A DNA stretch of 64,000 nt, taken from assembly GCA_037957365.1 (NCBI GenBank), contig JARHVA010000157.1, positions 4,598,001-4,662,000 of the forward strand, given 5' to 3'. The first letter of the stretch is position 1; every line of letters begins with the position of its first letter. Positions 47,048-60,239 of this stretch are shown here, one piece after another. The position numbers and the translations under genes were made by a program. Origin of the DNA: Torreya grandis (taxonomy: Eukaryota; Streptophyta; Pinopsida; Cupressales; Taxaceae). The notes beneath the pieces were generated by a model. The model searched no databases. It saw only the letters and a program-made list of their open reading frames with translations, and had not been told where the DNA came from.

Positions 47048-47900
47048 CCTTTAGGGGGTGAATGTCATATATGACCTAGGAAGAGTTTGATTTTCATGGC
47101 CATTTCACTATTATGCATGTTATTTTACTACTTATGAGGTGGAACATGGTTGAACTATAATTATTTTATTAGATTCATGCTTAGATTTAGTTCTAGTTTT
47201 ATATTTTTAGTTGGTTATATCATTTTAGTTATGATTTCATGAATATTTTTATATGTTGGTATTACTGATGTCACTCTATGATTTTAGGTAATGACCAATG
47301 GATGAGATAGGTCTACACCTAAGAGGAACACTTGGATACCACATCAATCTCATATAGGTAAATGAAAAATATGGTAGTTTTTTGAGATTAATTTATGTCC
47401 ACCAATTCCTTGTGTTGTTTCATACCATGTCATTCTAATGTTATGTTTGTTCTTCCATGAGTGTTATATTTATTTTATCTCAACCATCATTGGCACTTGG
47501 CCAATTATGTTTTTTATTGAATGTTGAGACCTTGGGGTCTGATACTTTATTGTAGGACCATTGACAAAATGATTTTTAAACCCATTTTGAAGGTAAGCTT
47601 GTGCAAGTGGAATTATATTGGGCCACTAAAAATGGGTCATGGAGGGTATAATTATTTTAATTCCAAATTTGGTGCCTTATATATTGTAAAAAACCATGAA
47701 GGGGTCATGGCACTTGAATATCTTTGGGAATTTGAATTGCATGAAAAGATGGTTTTAATCATTTTTTTAATGACTACAGTTTTGGACCTTTGGCTTGACA
47801 TATGTTTCAACTTGATCTTGGGAAATTATTATTTATTTTTTCATAGGCCAATGTGGGAGTAAGGATCCTTAGGTTCCATGGCATGTTACACTTAGGTCAC
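47048..47900 (+). repeat. Putative polypurine tract and 3' LTR start of element A
   Basis: CCTTTAGGGGG (47048-47058) ends in a TG that starts TGAATGTCATATATGACC at 47059. This is where the 3' LTR of element A should begin. No 5' partner was recognised, so the length is unknown and the right edge given is arbitrary. The 113-codon frame at 47521-47862 has no domain. Confidence 0.4.
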
Positions 47901-50639
47901 CACTGTATTGAATAGCCTAGGTTATTTTTTGAACCCACAATGGAATCCATTAGGATAGAAACAACATGGATTAAAAATGTACATGGGAATGTGAATGGAA
48001 ATGACATTGAGAAATATATTTGAATTAGAATGAGAGAGAAATAAAAATAGAGAAAAATTGAGGAAAATTAATGTGTGGTGATAAAACTACAGGAAAGTTT
48101 CCAAGAAAGTTTTAGTCCTTTTTCTTTTATGCTCTCTCTCTCTCTCTAACATTACACTTAGAATGTTTTATTTTCAATTTATATTCATGACAAGTAAATA
48201 TGATAATAATAGGACCCTATATTTATGATGATTTTTTAGAAAATGCATGAATAAGGAGCCTATAACATTAATGCAATCCTATTTGTGTAAATTTAAAAAC
48301 CCTAACATAGATACTGTAAGTTTTTCTTGGTGAAATATAACTACATGGATGTTTCTTAAGTGTTGAATGGTTGGTTGTGAGGGATTTATATTTTATGGGT
48401 ATATCTTGATCTCATCTCATCCTTATATGTGATATAAATGATGGTTGATATGAGTTGTGAAGGTATTCTATGTTATGTGACTTTATGCTTGAGTCTTATT
48501 ATATTGGGCTTTGAGTCATTTTGTTAATCATTGTTTGAGACCTAAATTTTGGTGGAATTTCAACCTCACTTTAAAACTTATTTGGTTCATTTTATTTTAT
48601 GTTTTTGGATGTCCATCGAGAGGTTTCCTTATAGCCATAGATTGATGGTTGGGGTGGGTATGGATTTCATACCTCATAGATGGACTCATTTTTAAAATTC
48701 ATTTTTATTTAGTGATCTTGGGTTTAAAAAAAAGAATATGTGAGAGTGAAAGGATTGGTGTAAATGTGTTTGTGAAATGCTTAATGAGGCACATGAGTAA
48801 TATTGATCCTATTTTAAACAACTTGGTTTTGCCAAGACTTATGTTTGTGATGGTTACTTGGGACAACTTAGTAATGATATTTTAATGAAAATAAGGCATC
48901 ACCCAATTTAATAACTTTGTTTATATTAATTAAGGAATAAAATTATATTTTAATCCAATGTTCAGTTAGCATTGAGTTGGGTGACATTAAATAGTTTCCA
49001 TTAAAACTAAACCATGCTTTATATTTTATATTGATTTAGTTCAAATAACATGATCTTATTTTGATTATATTCGAGCTCAAGTTGAATAAAAATATTATTT
49101 TGTATATATTTGAATTGAAAATAAATTTTAATGTGATTGTGATGTTATCATGTTAAATTTATATCATGTATGGACTATAGTGTGGTTTTGGAATGTTGTG
49201 TTCATTACTTGCTAATAGCATTCTATTTAACATCAAACATGGCTATAGATATTGGTGAGGCTTTTATTATTCATTCAATCATTATAGTTATTTTTGAGTT
49301 TATTTGGTATTTGTAATATAAAATTTTATGCTTATATGGAACCATTATGGATGGGAAATCTAGGAAATTATCATGGTTGACTTTCCATGGTGATTAAAAA
49401 ATGGATTATTCTCTTTGATTGGCATGGACCGAGTAAAATGTTTGGTTCTAAGTTAAACTCAATTTGGATTATGTTTGTTTCATGATGATTTAATTCCATT
49501 CGATTGTGAAATTATTTCTTTAGTTAATATTAGATCCATATTTAACTTTAAATAATTGATATGTGACTATGGCATGCAAGGGTAACTATAATTTTGATAA
49601 GAAGGCATTTGGATGTTTATGATTGGTATTGTCACATTTATATTATGTTAATTTCTCACATTATAATGCTAATGCATGGTGATGATTATTTATATTTAAT
49701 TAAAGTAATAAAATGAGTTTATGGTTTGAGGTTTTATTACAATTTGAATTAAACACCTAATTGACCCCTACTCATTAAGAAAATATTATAATTGGTGGAT
49801 AGTTAGGATATAGGGTAACATCCCATTTAAAAAGAGGAACAAATGAATTCAAATTTTATAAATAAATTTTGATTACCTAAATGAGTCTTAATCCACTAAA
49901 ATTGTTACCATCTCGAATAAAAATTAAGGTTTGATTAGTTTTTATTAACTTTCTACAATGATTAATTCCATGTTTTAATAAAGATAATATTAATGTTATG
50001 AAATCAATCAATGATTAGTGAAAAGGTAAATGGGTCATAATCTATACAACTAATGGAATTCACCATGAGACTTTTGTTAGTTAAATATTGCTATTAAGTT
50101 ATTTAGTAAAAAATAAAATTATATATGTTTCCAAGGATAAAAATTCCTATCAAGGTTTATAATGCAACTGCATTAAACTCGATGAGAAAGGATTTGTAAC
50201 CCATTTCCTTATTGATAGAGGGACATGTCTGGGAGGCATACATACACAACAAATTTGGGTACCTAAACTTATACATATAACTACATGAGATATTTAGACA
50301 ATGATTAGTTATAGTCACATAAATAAAACCAAAAGTGTCATTACCAAATGACCATTATAGTTAAAGTTTTTTATTTACAATCAGGTTTCATTGCATACGA
50401 TGATTAATTCATTTTCACTAAATTGAATTTCATTAAATTTAAATATTTTATACCACTATGAAAACATATCATATACAAATATTTATTAAACAAAAAGTTC
50501 AAATAAAATACACGTCCATGTGAAGCCAAATATACTATGCAAAACATCATCCCATATATATGAAAAGGTATAAAATTTATACAATATAAAACATCAATCA
50601 TATGTTGGGGGCATATCCCAAGTGTATAATCATCATCAA
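47901..50639. other. Non-coding A+T-rich stretch
   Basis: I see no domain on either strand. A (CT)n run lies at 48130-48147. The far right part (50404-50655, minus) is open and directly follows the PMD-like gene in its own reading direction; it may be its decayed tail. Confidence 0.4.
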
Positions 50640-52330
50640 TATCTATGTCAACCACTCCAACATTTATTGATGAAGATGTGCTTGGATCCTATTAGGGCTT
50701 GTGTGATCAAGATAACTCACACACTCTCTCTTAAAATGACCATAGTCAATGGAGTGTCTAGTCATGCTTATGACATAGGGATGTCTTGCCTATCAAGTTT
50801 TTCATGCATGCTCCTCATGCTAAGTGGATACCTTATGATATATGGCCACTACCCTAGCCACATGATCAAATAGGGGTACATGGGCAACTACAATGTCCAT
50901 AAACCACTCTATAAAATGCTATATAGCAATATCCATGGGTACACTACACATCAGGGCCCACATCAAATGATCTACCATACAATACCACTCCTTATTACTT
51001 GCAACTGATAAAAATTAAATACATTTACTATATAAAATGATATATGAATCAAATAAAATTCAAAATATGATACATGTAGATTTAATGGCCACCTCATCTA
51101 GGGGTTGTGGTCCCATGGGGGATCCACCATATCCATCTCCTCTTGCACCTCCATGTGTTGTTATGACACCAGATGGGGTGACTATAACTAGAAATAATAA
51201 TAGCAAATGGGCCCCTAACTATCACCACATGTATGTATCTATGCATATTTTGCCATATCTTGTTACTAGGGCAACCACCAAATCTCTCTCATTAACTAAT
51301 CAAGGGGCTAGGTCTATAGATATTAGTGTCAGTTTGTCATTAAGCCTATGCCCACTTCTTACCTTTTGATGCCATGGGTATGGATCTGATGGCACCTCCT
51401 GCTCTATGCTGAACTATCAAAGTATGTGATCATAATGAAACAACTCATAAACATTGAGAAAGTGGTCAACCAATCACATTTTGAATTGGATCCTTTAAAA
51501 CTCATGCCCATCCCCAAGCCACCCATTAAATGACCTATAGGGATGCCATGTAATTTTATCAAAGGTCAACCACTCCAAAATGGTATGATACTCCATCATG
51601 GTATGTAATATGCCATGAGAGAGTACCCATTACTCAATAAATGTTTGGGGATGGGCCCATCCTATTATGGGTCCTCTAATTGGTCATACTACTAGAATAT
51701 GATCATAGGCCCAAATGTGTAACAAGTTACCAACTCCATTACTACCACCACAACTCTCCAAACATAATCTATACAAATCTTTACACAAATGGGCTAGCAT
51801 AGTGTGACCCACAAATAACTAGTACCCTCCTCCTCAATATGTTAGATGATTTGGTACATGCTATATGAAATTATCATGGTGCCACCCTCTATAGCTACAA
51901 CTAAAGCTAACAAACATAAATAAATTTTTGTATTTGTCAAACATCACCTCTAATAATACTATATAGTCACATCATATTACTTGACTCTACATCTATGTCA
52001 TGATACCCAGTGAAATATCAATGGGATGACTAAATATAACCATAACTACCATACCAAAAAATGGATGCCCTCTCACCGTGATTGAAAACTAAAAAATATG
52101 ATAAATATCCTCCAGTGTAACTATCATCTAAAATATCAAGAGCCAAAAAGTACAATCATCTAGATTCCACCTATTGGATAAAGTCATAAAAAGGTGGATA
52201 TAATATGGATTATTCCCCAACCATACCACCTGACCTAATTTAGCTTGATCTATTATCGTCTAGTTGATTACATCATTACCTAACTCTTCCATGGTATAAA
52301 AACACCTCATGTGCCACAACTCCTGTATAT
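50640..52330 (-). pseudogene. Plant mobile domain (PMD)-like gene, antisense in a pol-less LTR element
   Basis: On the minus strand, starting near 52327, the translation reads LWHMRCFYTMEELGN, then SNRWNLDDCTFWLL. Next come VTLEDIYHIF (52093-52121) and RGHPFF. This is the PMD signature (lone W, then a TF segment, a TLEDV-like motif and a short G-x-P segment). It continues with LHIWAYDHIL, ITWHPYRSFNGWLGDGHEF and WYCMVDHLMWALMC, also PMD-like, and AIYHKVST near 50850. About ten stops interrupt it. PMD proteins occur in host genes (MAIN/MAIL), MULEs and Ty3 elements (established knowledge). It lies upstream of a polypurine tract and LTR on the other strand, so it is an antisense extra ORF of an LTR element or a captured gene. 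Confidence 0.65.
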
Positions 52331-52496
52331 GTATGTCATTTTACAAACAAAAACATGTATTAGTCAATTATTTTTTGTGACAAATCAAAAATCACCAAAA
52401 AAATATTTTTATCATACCAAGGCATCACTCAACTTTATGAATATTATTAAACCAATATTACATTATCTCTTATAAAATTAGTAAATCATACCATTG

Positions 52497-52908
52497 ATTT
52501 TGAACTCGAATATTACACACTTGATCTCTCCACATCATAGCCACTTTATGATTTTGTGTTGTGGTGACTACTAGATTCTATCCTCCTCACCATAAAAGGG
52601 GGGCACATTAATGGGGGCTTGTCATAGAGGCATGGATTCCAAAACTTCACCATTTTATACATCAATGGGACCATGTCATAGAGGCATGAATTCCACACCA
52701 TTTAATTTTAACTTGAATATTACACACTCAATTTCTCTACATCATAGCCACTTTATACTTTTATGGTGTGGTGAGTACCATATTAAATCTTCCTCACCAC
52801 AAAAGGGGGGAAAATTATTAGGGGCATGTCATAGAGGCATGGTTTACACACCTTCATACTTTCAAACATCAATGGTTTCATGTCATAGAGGCATGGTTTC
52901 CACACCTT
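52497..52908. repeat. Tandem duplication of about 200 bp overlapping the 54-bp array
   Basis: The block beginning at GAATATTACACAC (52508) recurs at 52705, followed by the same order of landmarks: CATCATAGCCACTTTAT, a GTGTGGTG sequence, CCTCACCA and AAAAGGGGGG. Each copy ends in units of the 54-bp array, so array and leader were duplicated together. Confidence 0.75.
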
Positions 52909-53270
52909 CATACTTTTAAACATCAATTTTGTCATGTCATAGAGGCATGGTTTCCACACCTTCATATTTTTAAAGATCAGTGGGGGCATATCATAGAGAC
53001 ATGACTTCCACACCTTCATAGTTTCAGACATTAGTGGGGAAATGTCATAAAGGCATGGATTCAACACCTTCAAATTTTCATATTTTAGTGGGGGCATGCC
53101 AAAAGGACATGACCTCCACACTTATTCAGTACTTAACATCTGCAAATTATATTGGGGGAATGTTATGGAAATATGTTCTCCATACTTACACTAGTTCTCA
53201 GATTCTTCAAGTTTATTGGGGCCATGTCATGGGAACATATCTTCCACACTTGAAATTTTCAAAATTAGTG
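52606..53270. repeat. Tandem array of 54-bp units (18 codons)
   Basis: The core GTCATAGAGGCATG starts at 52621, 52675, 52828, 52882, 52936, 52990, 53044 and 53098. Spacing is exactly 54 except where the leader duplication intervenes. Two more diverged copies at 53162 and 53226 have 64-bp spacing. Since 54 is a multiple of 3, open frames persist on both strands. The minus-strand frame 53121-52783 reads 18-residue units such as MKVWKPCLYDMTKLMFKS. It is upstream of, and in the same direction as, the PMD-like gene. Confidence 0.9.
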
Positions 53271-54089
53271 AAATTTCATAGTTATATGAATCACATACAT
53301 ATTTATGTCAACATTATATACATTAGTACCATTATTATGCCCAGGTTTCAGTTTGAAACATATGAAGTGCATATGTCATGTAAGGAACACCTTAAATTAG
53401 AAAATCAAGTCAGCTTTTGAGATATAAAATACTATTATAGACTATTACTGTATCCATGATAAACTATCATAGATTGCCATTGAGCCTTAATTATCTATAG
53501 TGGTTAGTTATATTTATATATTAGAGTGATTAAGTCACCCAATTCTACCATATTTATATGATGGGCTTGATTGAATCGCTCATCCTAAAATAGGCTATAT
53601 TTATATATGTTTTCACTCAAGTGTGCTCATTGAGATGTAGTACTGTCAACAACAAAAACATCACTCTTCCTATACCAGGTTGGGGGCATGATCATCTCCT
53701 AACTCTCCCTAATCTAGATACAAAACCAGCATGTGAAACCTAGTTAAACACTTATAAATTCATTCATCTTCGTGGGTGGAATATGGATGAGGCCTCAATT
53801 CCCCTTCCACTTATCCAGTCTCTATGGTGGAACCAACATCCCAAAGCCATCACTATGTGACAAATAAACATGTATTATATCCATTCTCTTTCTTTATTTT
53901 AATTTATATTATTGATCATCTACATATTATATATTTGACTACTTTGTGACATGTTTTTGGTTGTAGGTAAAACATTCGAGAAAAGTGTTCAAAGAGAGCT
54001 CAAGAAAATATAAAGTGTGTTTTACACACCAAGTTATGCATTTTATTATCATTTAAACTATTAATTTTAGTTTTGTTCATTATTATATT
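53271..54089 (+). other. Non-coding stretch before the polypurine tract
   Basis: It contains one GGGGGCATG motif (53683) and no coding signal. It leads to the tract at 54090. Confidence 0.4.
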
Positions 54090-54102
54090 AAATGGGGGCA
54101 AA
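54090..54102 (+). other. Polypurine tract
   Basis: AAATGGGGGCAAA lies directly before a TGTAGA LTR start. It has the same arrangement as the tracts at 37002 and 63433. Confidence 0.65.
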
Positions 54103-55351
54103 TGTAGATATCTATATTTAATAAAAGTATAGTTTCATAGTTTTTTGCATGTGTACATCTTGTGATAGAAATTTATATATATAGTGGCATAGTTTCATAT
54201 GGACTTCTTCAGTTCCATCTTATTTCACTTTCTTTTCCCACCCCTTTGGACCTATATATTGGCAAATTAACTTTTTTTTATCAATGTGTACCAGGGATCC
54301 CTACCTATGTTTTTTTTATCTCTGTGATTTTAACCTCTAGACGCATGAGTCTAGGTTAGAAACCTACATCCAATCAGGGGTTAAACCTCAATGCAAGTGT
54401 CAAAACTTATATTTTAAGTTTATTCTATACTTTTCACATTGTGACCATTTTTATCCCCTTATGTTTGTTATATTATTATATTTTCACATGCCACTAGGTC
54501 TTAATTTAAAATAAATAGATCACTATATATACAAATATATGTTTTTTTTTCACGTCATCAAACATTACTAATAAATTTTCTAAATTATCAAATAATTTAC
54601 ATTCCAAGCCATCAAATTGCATCAGATTACTAAAAATGAAATTTTAAATCATTCAAAAGTTCAATTTATGCTTGTATTACTTGTACAAAGGGTTGTAATA
54701 AGAGAAGACCATATATTTATACAATCACCATTTCACACACATAAATAGGAGGGAGAACTACATGCAAGTCTTAGGCCATTTTTAGAGTATATATATATGT
54801 AGGAAACACTTAGAAACAAAAGGGGTTGCTAGGGTTAGCTTGACTCATATGCTAGCCCATTTTTACCTAAGTCACATGAGATCTAGGGTTTCAATTATTG
54901 GATGGACTTAATGCACATCTTGATGCCTTTTAAAGGATTAGTAGATATATAAGTGATATTATAACTTTGTTAAATATTTGGATTCATTCTTATACATATT
55001 CTCGGTCAGAAAATTTTGTCTACCATGGACATATGTGTCAACACTAGTGTCACAAACCTGATGCAAGCATCCAAGAGGATAAAATAGTCAAAACATAGAG
55101 AAAGAATATCACAAATCCTGCTCACAATCATGAGATGATTCTAGGTAACTATCATAATTTGAAACAAATCATGAAATAAGATACATTTCCTTTATCCCTT
55201 GATTGCCTAGCGATTTATTGTATTTATTGCACATGTGTAAATAGGTAAATCTCCATACTTTGGAATATATTAATAAATTTTGAATATTTTCATATAGCAT
55301 TCAAATAATTTTATTTGATTATTGTGTTTGTGTATAAAACCCAAAAAACAT
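54103..55351 (+). repeat. Putative LTR between a polypurine tract and a primer-binding-like site
   Basis: It begins TGTAGATATC after the tract and ends before TTTTGGTGAACCC, which resembles the primer-binding site of element B. No second copy was recognised in the window. If both signals are real, it is at once the 3' LTR of the PMD-bearing stretch to its left and the 5' LTR of the one to its right. Confidence 0.5.
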
Positions 55352-55368
55352 AAAATATTTTGGTGAAC
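55352..55368 (+). other. Putative primer-binding site
   Basis: The TTTTGGTGAACCCATC sequence shares TTTGGTGAAC with the site after the 5' LTR of element B (31667). Confidence 0.45.
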
Positions 55369-55559
55369 CCATCCCTTGAATTTGAACCAAGCTATAGATT
55401 CTACTAGGGTTTCACCTTATAAAAAGTTTTTTTCTTTAGATTCTTGTATTTATTTTTCAAATCTAATTTTATTACATGTGCATAGTTTAAGGCATGATTA
55501 TTAATATATTTTATTTAGGAAAAATGCTTGGATAGTTTGCTTAATGTTCTCAAAGATCA

Positions 55560-56280
55560 ATGAATTGAATATGAAGATCTCATGGCATATCAAAAATAGA
55601 CTAAAACATCTTCCTTTAATTATACCTATGATAATGAAAAAACTAATCTTAAAAATGAAAGTATATCTGAATGTGTTGTTAATCAAAGCAATATTTCATA
55701 TGTTCATGAGTGTGATTTTGTTCCCTTTTAATATGAGTATGAGGAACCTAGTTCCCCCATGTTTTCTCTTTCTAATAATGAAAAGCCTAAAAGGTTAAAG
55801 ATGATAATTTTTGTTAGTGCTTCACATAGAGATGCTACACTATATATGTAATAAGTTATCATTAATGAGTTTTAAAGTAAAAATATTTCATGCATACTTT
55901 CTTTGAATGTATGAAAAAGTTATTATTCCTCTTATATTTCAAGTGATGTAAATGTTGAGAAAATTGAATGTGTGCCTTATTTTTAAGAAGATTCCAATAT
56001 TTAAAAAATTTAATGCCCTTATTCCATTTCCAATGATACAAATTTTGAAAAATATGAATGTGTCTCTTCTCTCCAAAATGATGCCAATGTTAAAACTATT
56101 TTTCATTTTTTAGATCACTCCAATGAAAAAAATGTAATTACTATTATAGCTCAAAATTTTACCATATAAGAGGATGATTCAAGATATCTCAAATTGAGAT
56201 ATGAAATGGGATTAAATATAGGTTGTGGGTGACCTCTAAGTGAGTCAAACCTCTATATTTAAGAGCTAACTCCCTTGGTT
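55560..56280 (+). pseudogene. Degraded hydrophilic coding frame after the putative primer-binding site
   Basis: From about 55580 one frame can be read for about 230 codons with roughly eight stops. It is acidic and rich in Asn, Ser and Glu. A pattern of about 33 residues recurs: a SSDVNVEKIECVPYF segment and later a SNDTNFEKYECVSSL segment, with related NQSNISYVHECDFVPF earlier. Its place just after an LTR is that of a gag gene, but no gag motif or zinc knuckle is visible. I do not recognise the family. Confidence 0.4.
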
Positions 56281-59200
56281 TGTCTATTGAAGATCATCAC
56301 CTAAACTACTTTCTAATTTAGATGAAAAGGGAGAGAGAGAACATAAATTAAATCTCTCCTAACAAGGTGATGAAACAATTTTAACCTGATCATTACCAAC
56401 CAATTGCAATGACACTTAAGCAAAAGCTTAACCTGCATATGACACTACTCCAAAACTACCCTTGCATTAGTATTTCTCATGGAGGTTTGTGAAGCTAAAT
56501 TAAGATAGGAGGACTAAAATAAAGCTCATTAATTGACACTTGTGAAAATAAAACTCATGAAAAAATTCATTAGAACACTTCAAGAGACCTGAAACATACT
56601 TTCAAAACTGAGTATATAGACAAACAAGGACAACATGCTAAGGAAGAGAATCTATCACTTAACAAGATCAAATAGTTAACAAACACATTGAAAAAACTCA
56701 TGAACAAGGTAAAACATATCATTATTTATTTTTCAAAGGTTGAAAATGAGTAGGGATTCACCACACTCAAGTGGAGGACCCAAACTTAGCCAAAAGTGGC
56801 TCAATATATAAAGGAAGTGAGGAGAGAGAAGAGAAGAATGGTGTAGGGGAGAGAGTAGACAAGTGTCATGTGAGTTAAAAAAAGAAGAGGAGTTATAGAA
56901 AAAATTAAATAGGTCTAGGATGCCATGTGTAGATCCTATGAAGATGCTTCAACTCTCCAAGTGGTGTGGGGGATTGAAATGAATGCTTGACACCTTGACT
57001 AGCTTCTTGAAACTCCCCTTTGTCTTAACATATTGAAGGACAAGTGGCCATATTTATGGTTAGATCAATTTATTATACCTATTTGATCTGATCTTGACAC
57101 CTCTCAACTGACCCAAACATGTTCTCTTTGACACATCGCTTCTTTCTCTTGCAAGGTGTCTAGACGACTCTTCATCTCCTTAGGCCTAATTTGCACACAA
57201 GTGTCAAAACTTGGTTTTAGTTGCTTTATCTCATCCAAACTTCATGGGTGGCCTATTAAAATCACATTGGACCCAAAAAAATCCATTTTGAGTTGTGAAA
57301 CTCTCCCCAACAAGTCATTCTCTACCAAAAGCCTTAATTAGGACTCATTCCTTATAGCCCTAAAATAACACAAATATCCTTGTACAGAGAAAATCATAGA
57401 GGATCTTGAGAATATAAGGGTATATTATAGTACCCTCTATGTATTTATATATCCAAGTTCAATTTAATTAATTGAGAGTGAGTGGATATGTCCTTTTCTT
57501 CCCTTTCTCTCTCCTAACTAGGCCTCCCTACCAAGAGAGTGAAAATTGTTTCTATAGCCTCCCAAAACGTGCCAAAACCCAAAAAAGTGTGTGATTCAAT
57601 TAGAAAAAATCCTCCCATACCTCCATGCCAAATTTGAATCTCTAACTCATTGTACAAACTTGTAAAATATAGAAAAGTAATCATTTTAGCCCTATTCTGT
57701 ATGGTTCCATACAATACTATACCATCCAATGGCATGGGAGGATTATCATTGGAGTCTTGAAAATTTTATGGGTGGTTTATAAGTGTGTTTGATCCATTTA
57801 AAGGCATAAATCTTCATTTTTATCTCATTGGGTCCTTATGGCTCTCCTAAGAAGCCTGAAAGTGACTTGGGTTCTTAAGGATGCTTCATAATGTTGGATG
57901 TATTAATCCTCAAAAAAATTCCACAAAATGAAATTTAATTAGGGCATCTAACCTTACCTAATATCACAATGTCCCATGCAAATCCTCCTGATCATACCAA
58001 GCAAAAGAAAGTCACCTCTCATGGTGAATGTGAGCATTTAGAGAGGTCTGAACAAGAAAATGGGTTATTAAGAACTTTCCTGAGTGGTATAGTCTCAAAT
58101 TACCTTCATGAAGTCTATGACATCTCCTTAAATTTTTTCCAATGTCTACCTTATCCATTTTCTTCATCATACTCCCTAACCATCTCACTTGCTCAAGGTT
58201 AGGGTTCTCAAGCCTAGTTGACTATCTAACCCTAATTGACTATATCTCTCATTTACTCTATATCAAGAATCTGTGTCTTCATGATTTTTTTTTTCAATTT
58301 CCTCTCCATCTCTTCAAGTTTATCTAAGTCTCATTTTCTCCAACTAACTCTACTTGGCATCTCATCTTTTTGCTAACTATCTAATTTTCAAGGTTTGTGT
58401 ATATAGTTTGGATTGTATTTGATTGGGTAAGGGTCCGAGTTTTACATGAAGTGATTTTATGCTTCCTTCATCATATTCACAAATATCCCAATGATCTCAA
58501 ATCAACTCTTATTGGATTACTATCTCTAGGTTTGCCTTGTTCAAACAGACTATATATATAATTAGGTCTTTACTTATCTTAGCAGAGTTTGCTATCATGT
58601 TGAATTTGTTCTTGAGTTTGAGTGATATAATGTTCATACTACATCATCATGTAACATTATAATTCCCATTATATCCTCTTGTAGTCTCTTCAACCTTCTT
58701 CATACAAGAAAATTTATCTTGACATGAACAAATAGGCCTATGTTACCATAGACTATGTGTGTACTATGAGTAGATAGACATTGTATGTTTCATTCTTGCT
58801 AATTGAGTCTAAGGTATATTATGGAGTGATATCACACACATCAAATCTCATTATATTACCTTACTCTTAGATATCTTGAAGATCTTTAAAAAATTCTTAC
58901 ACCAAGCAAAAGCTTCTCAAGAAAGGGCAGGAAACTTGTGTGTACATTTAGGACTATGTGGGTAGAGTATCATGTCTTTGTGACCTTGTTTAGTCTCTTT
59001 TGATATTTTATGACTTAAGAACCTGAGTTATATCCTTTCATCATTTAAACACTCACACAAATTACTATTCTCAAGTCTTAGAGAGACCCTATCCACTTAG
59101 GTAGACCTAGAGGTGACTGGTATATACAAGTTAACTATGTGACCACTATTTTGATCTTAAAACTCTTTTATTAAAATATATTTGACCTCAATGGTTTGAG

Positions 59201-60239
59201 AATTATGATTTCTCTTCCCTCATTCAAACATTCAAACACAATTTCTTGAGTTTTGGGAAACCCTTTATCATTTAGGCAGAATTACAAGTTGTTAACTACC
59301 TATACATATGCATTTGGATTTGGCAAGCAGTATTAGCATTCTATGAGCTTATTTAAAAAATTGAATCTATTCAAGACTTATCATAATTTTTATGTATTTA
59401 TAAATTTATCCCAAACTCTTGAGACTTTGTGTATTTCACTAAACTCTGGCTCAAGACCAATCTCAACTACTAGGCTAGATTTAGATGTTGATTTGAAAAC
59501 ATGACTAAGTTTGAACTCATCTTAGCTATTCAAACCAACATTAAAATTTTAAAATTATATGTAATTTTTTTTTTTATGTGTTAAGACACCTTAAATCTCC
59601 TAAAGTTTCCAATATTTACCCACATTCACTGTCAAGGCCAATTTTCTTAATATGCTAACTGTACATGACAACATGAGAGCTGACCATGTGTGTGAGTCTT
59701 GTAAGGTTTCCATGCCATAAAATTTTCATCTCATCAATGGTAAACTCTATGTAAAATCATTCCCATTTAATTTTAGTCTCAAATATCCCTTTGAAAGAAC
59801 TTTTGACCCCCTACATTCACTGTTCTCCCTAAAATCCTATAGGTGTCTTAGGTAAGGCTTCTTGGTTTATCATCAACTACTGTGACTTTATGTGGTTTAA
59901 TATCTTTATTAATCCACTAAAATTTTAAAACTTGAAACATCACATTGATCCATGTATGATACATTCAAGTTTTAATTGTGACAACATTGATTCTCTTGGA
60001 TGACAGACCTACATGCCTGTAGAAGATGGTCTATAACCTATGTAGAAACATTTGGAAAATATGCAAGACATGACTATATGAGTTTAAATATCATTTATTA
60101 TAATTTTACCAACATATTATCAATACAATACAATCCTTACGCTCCTTGTAAATTCACATTTAGACCTTTTCAACTCAACTGTTATCCAAGCATGGAACAC
60201 AATCCAAGATGGTGAATAAAGATGCAACTAGTTTGAGAC
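56281..60239. other. Non-coding internal stretch of the right-hand element
   Basis: No RT, RNase H or integrase motif is visible on either strand. A 77-codon frame at 57969-58202 starts with a hydrophilic segment (MSHANPPDHTKQKKVTSHGE) but has no relative I know, and its second half is hydrophobic and random-looking. The rest is A+T-rich. Confidence 0.45.

Noticed and set aside
47521..47862. A 113-codon frame after the element A chromodomain
   Set aside because: It lies within the putative LTR, has no domain and a composition typical of chance frames in this DNA.
52606..53270. Regularly spaced repeats considered as a CRISPR array
   Set aside because: The 54-bp units are contiguous variants of one sequence with no unique spacers, and the DNA is clearly from a plant.
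52611..53420. Plus-strand frames over the 54-bp array (HRGM-type units)
   Set aside because: Any array with a period divisible by three stays open in several frames. The minus frame is longer without a stop and agrees in direction with the PMD-like gene, so the plus frames were not called as genes.
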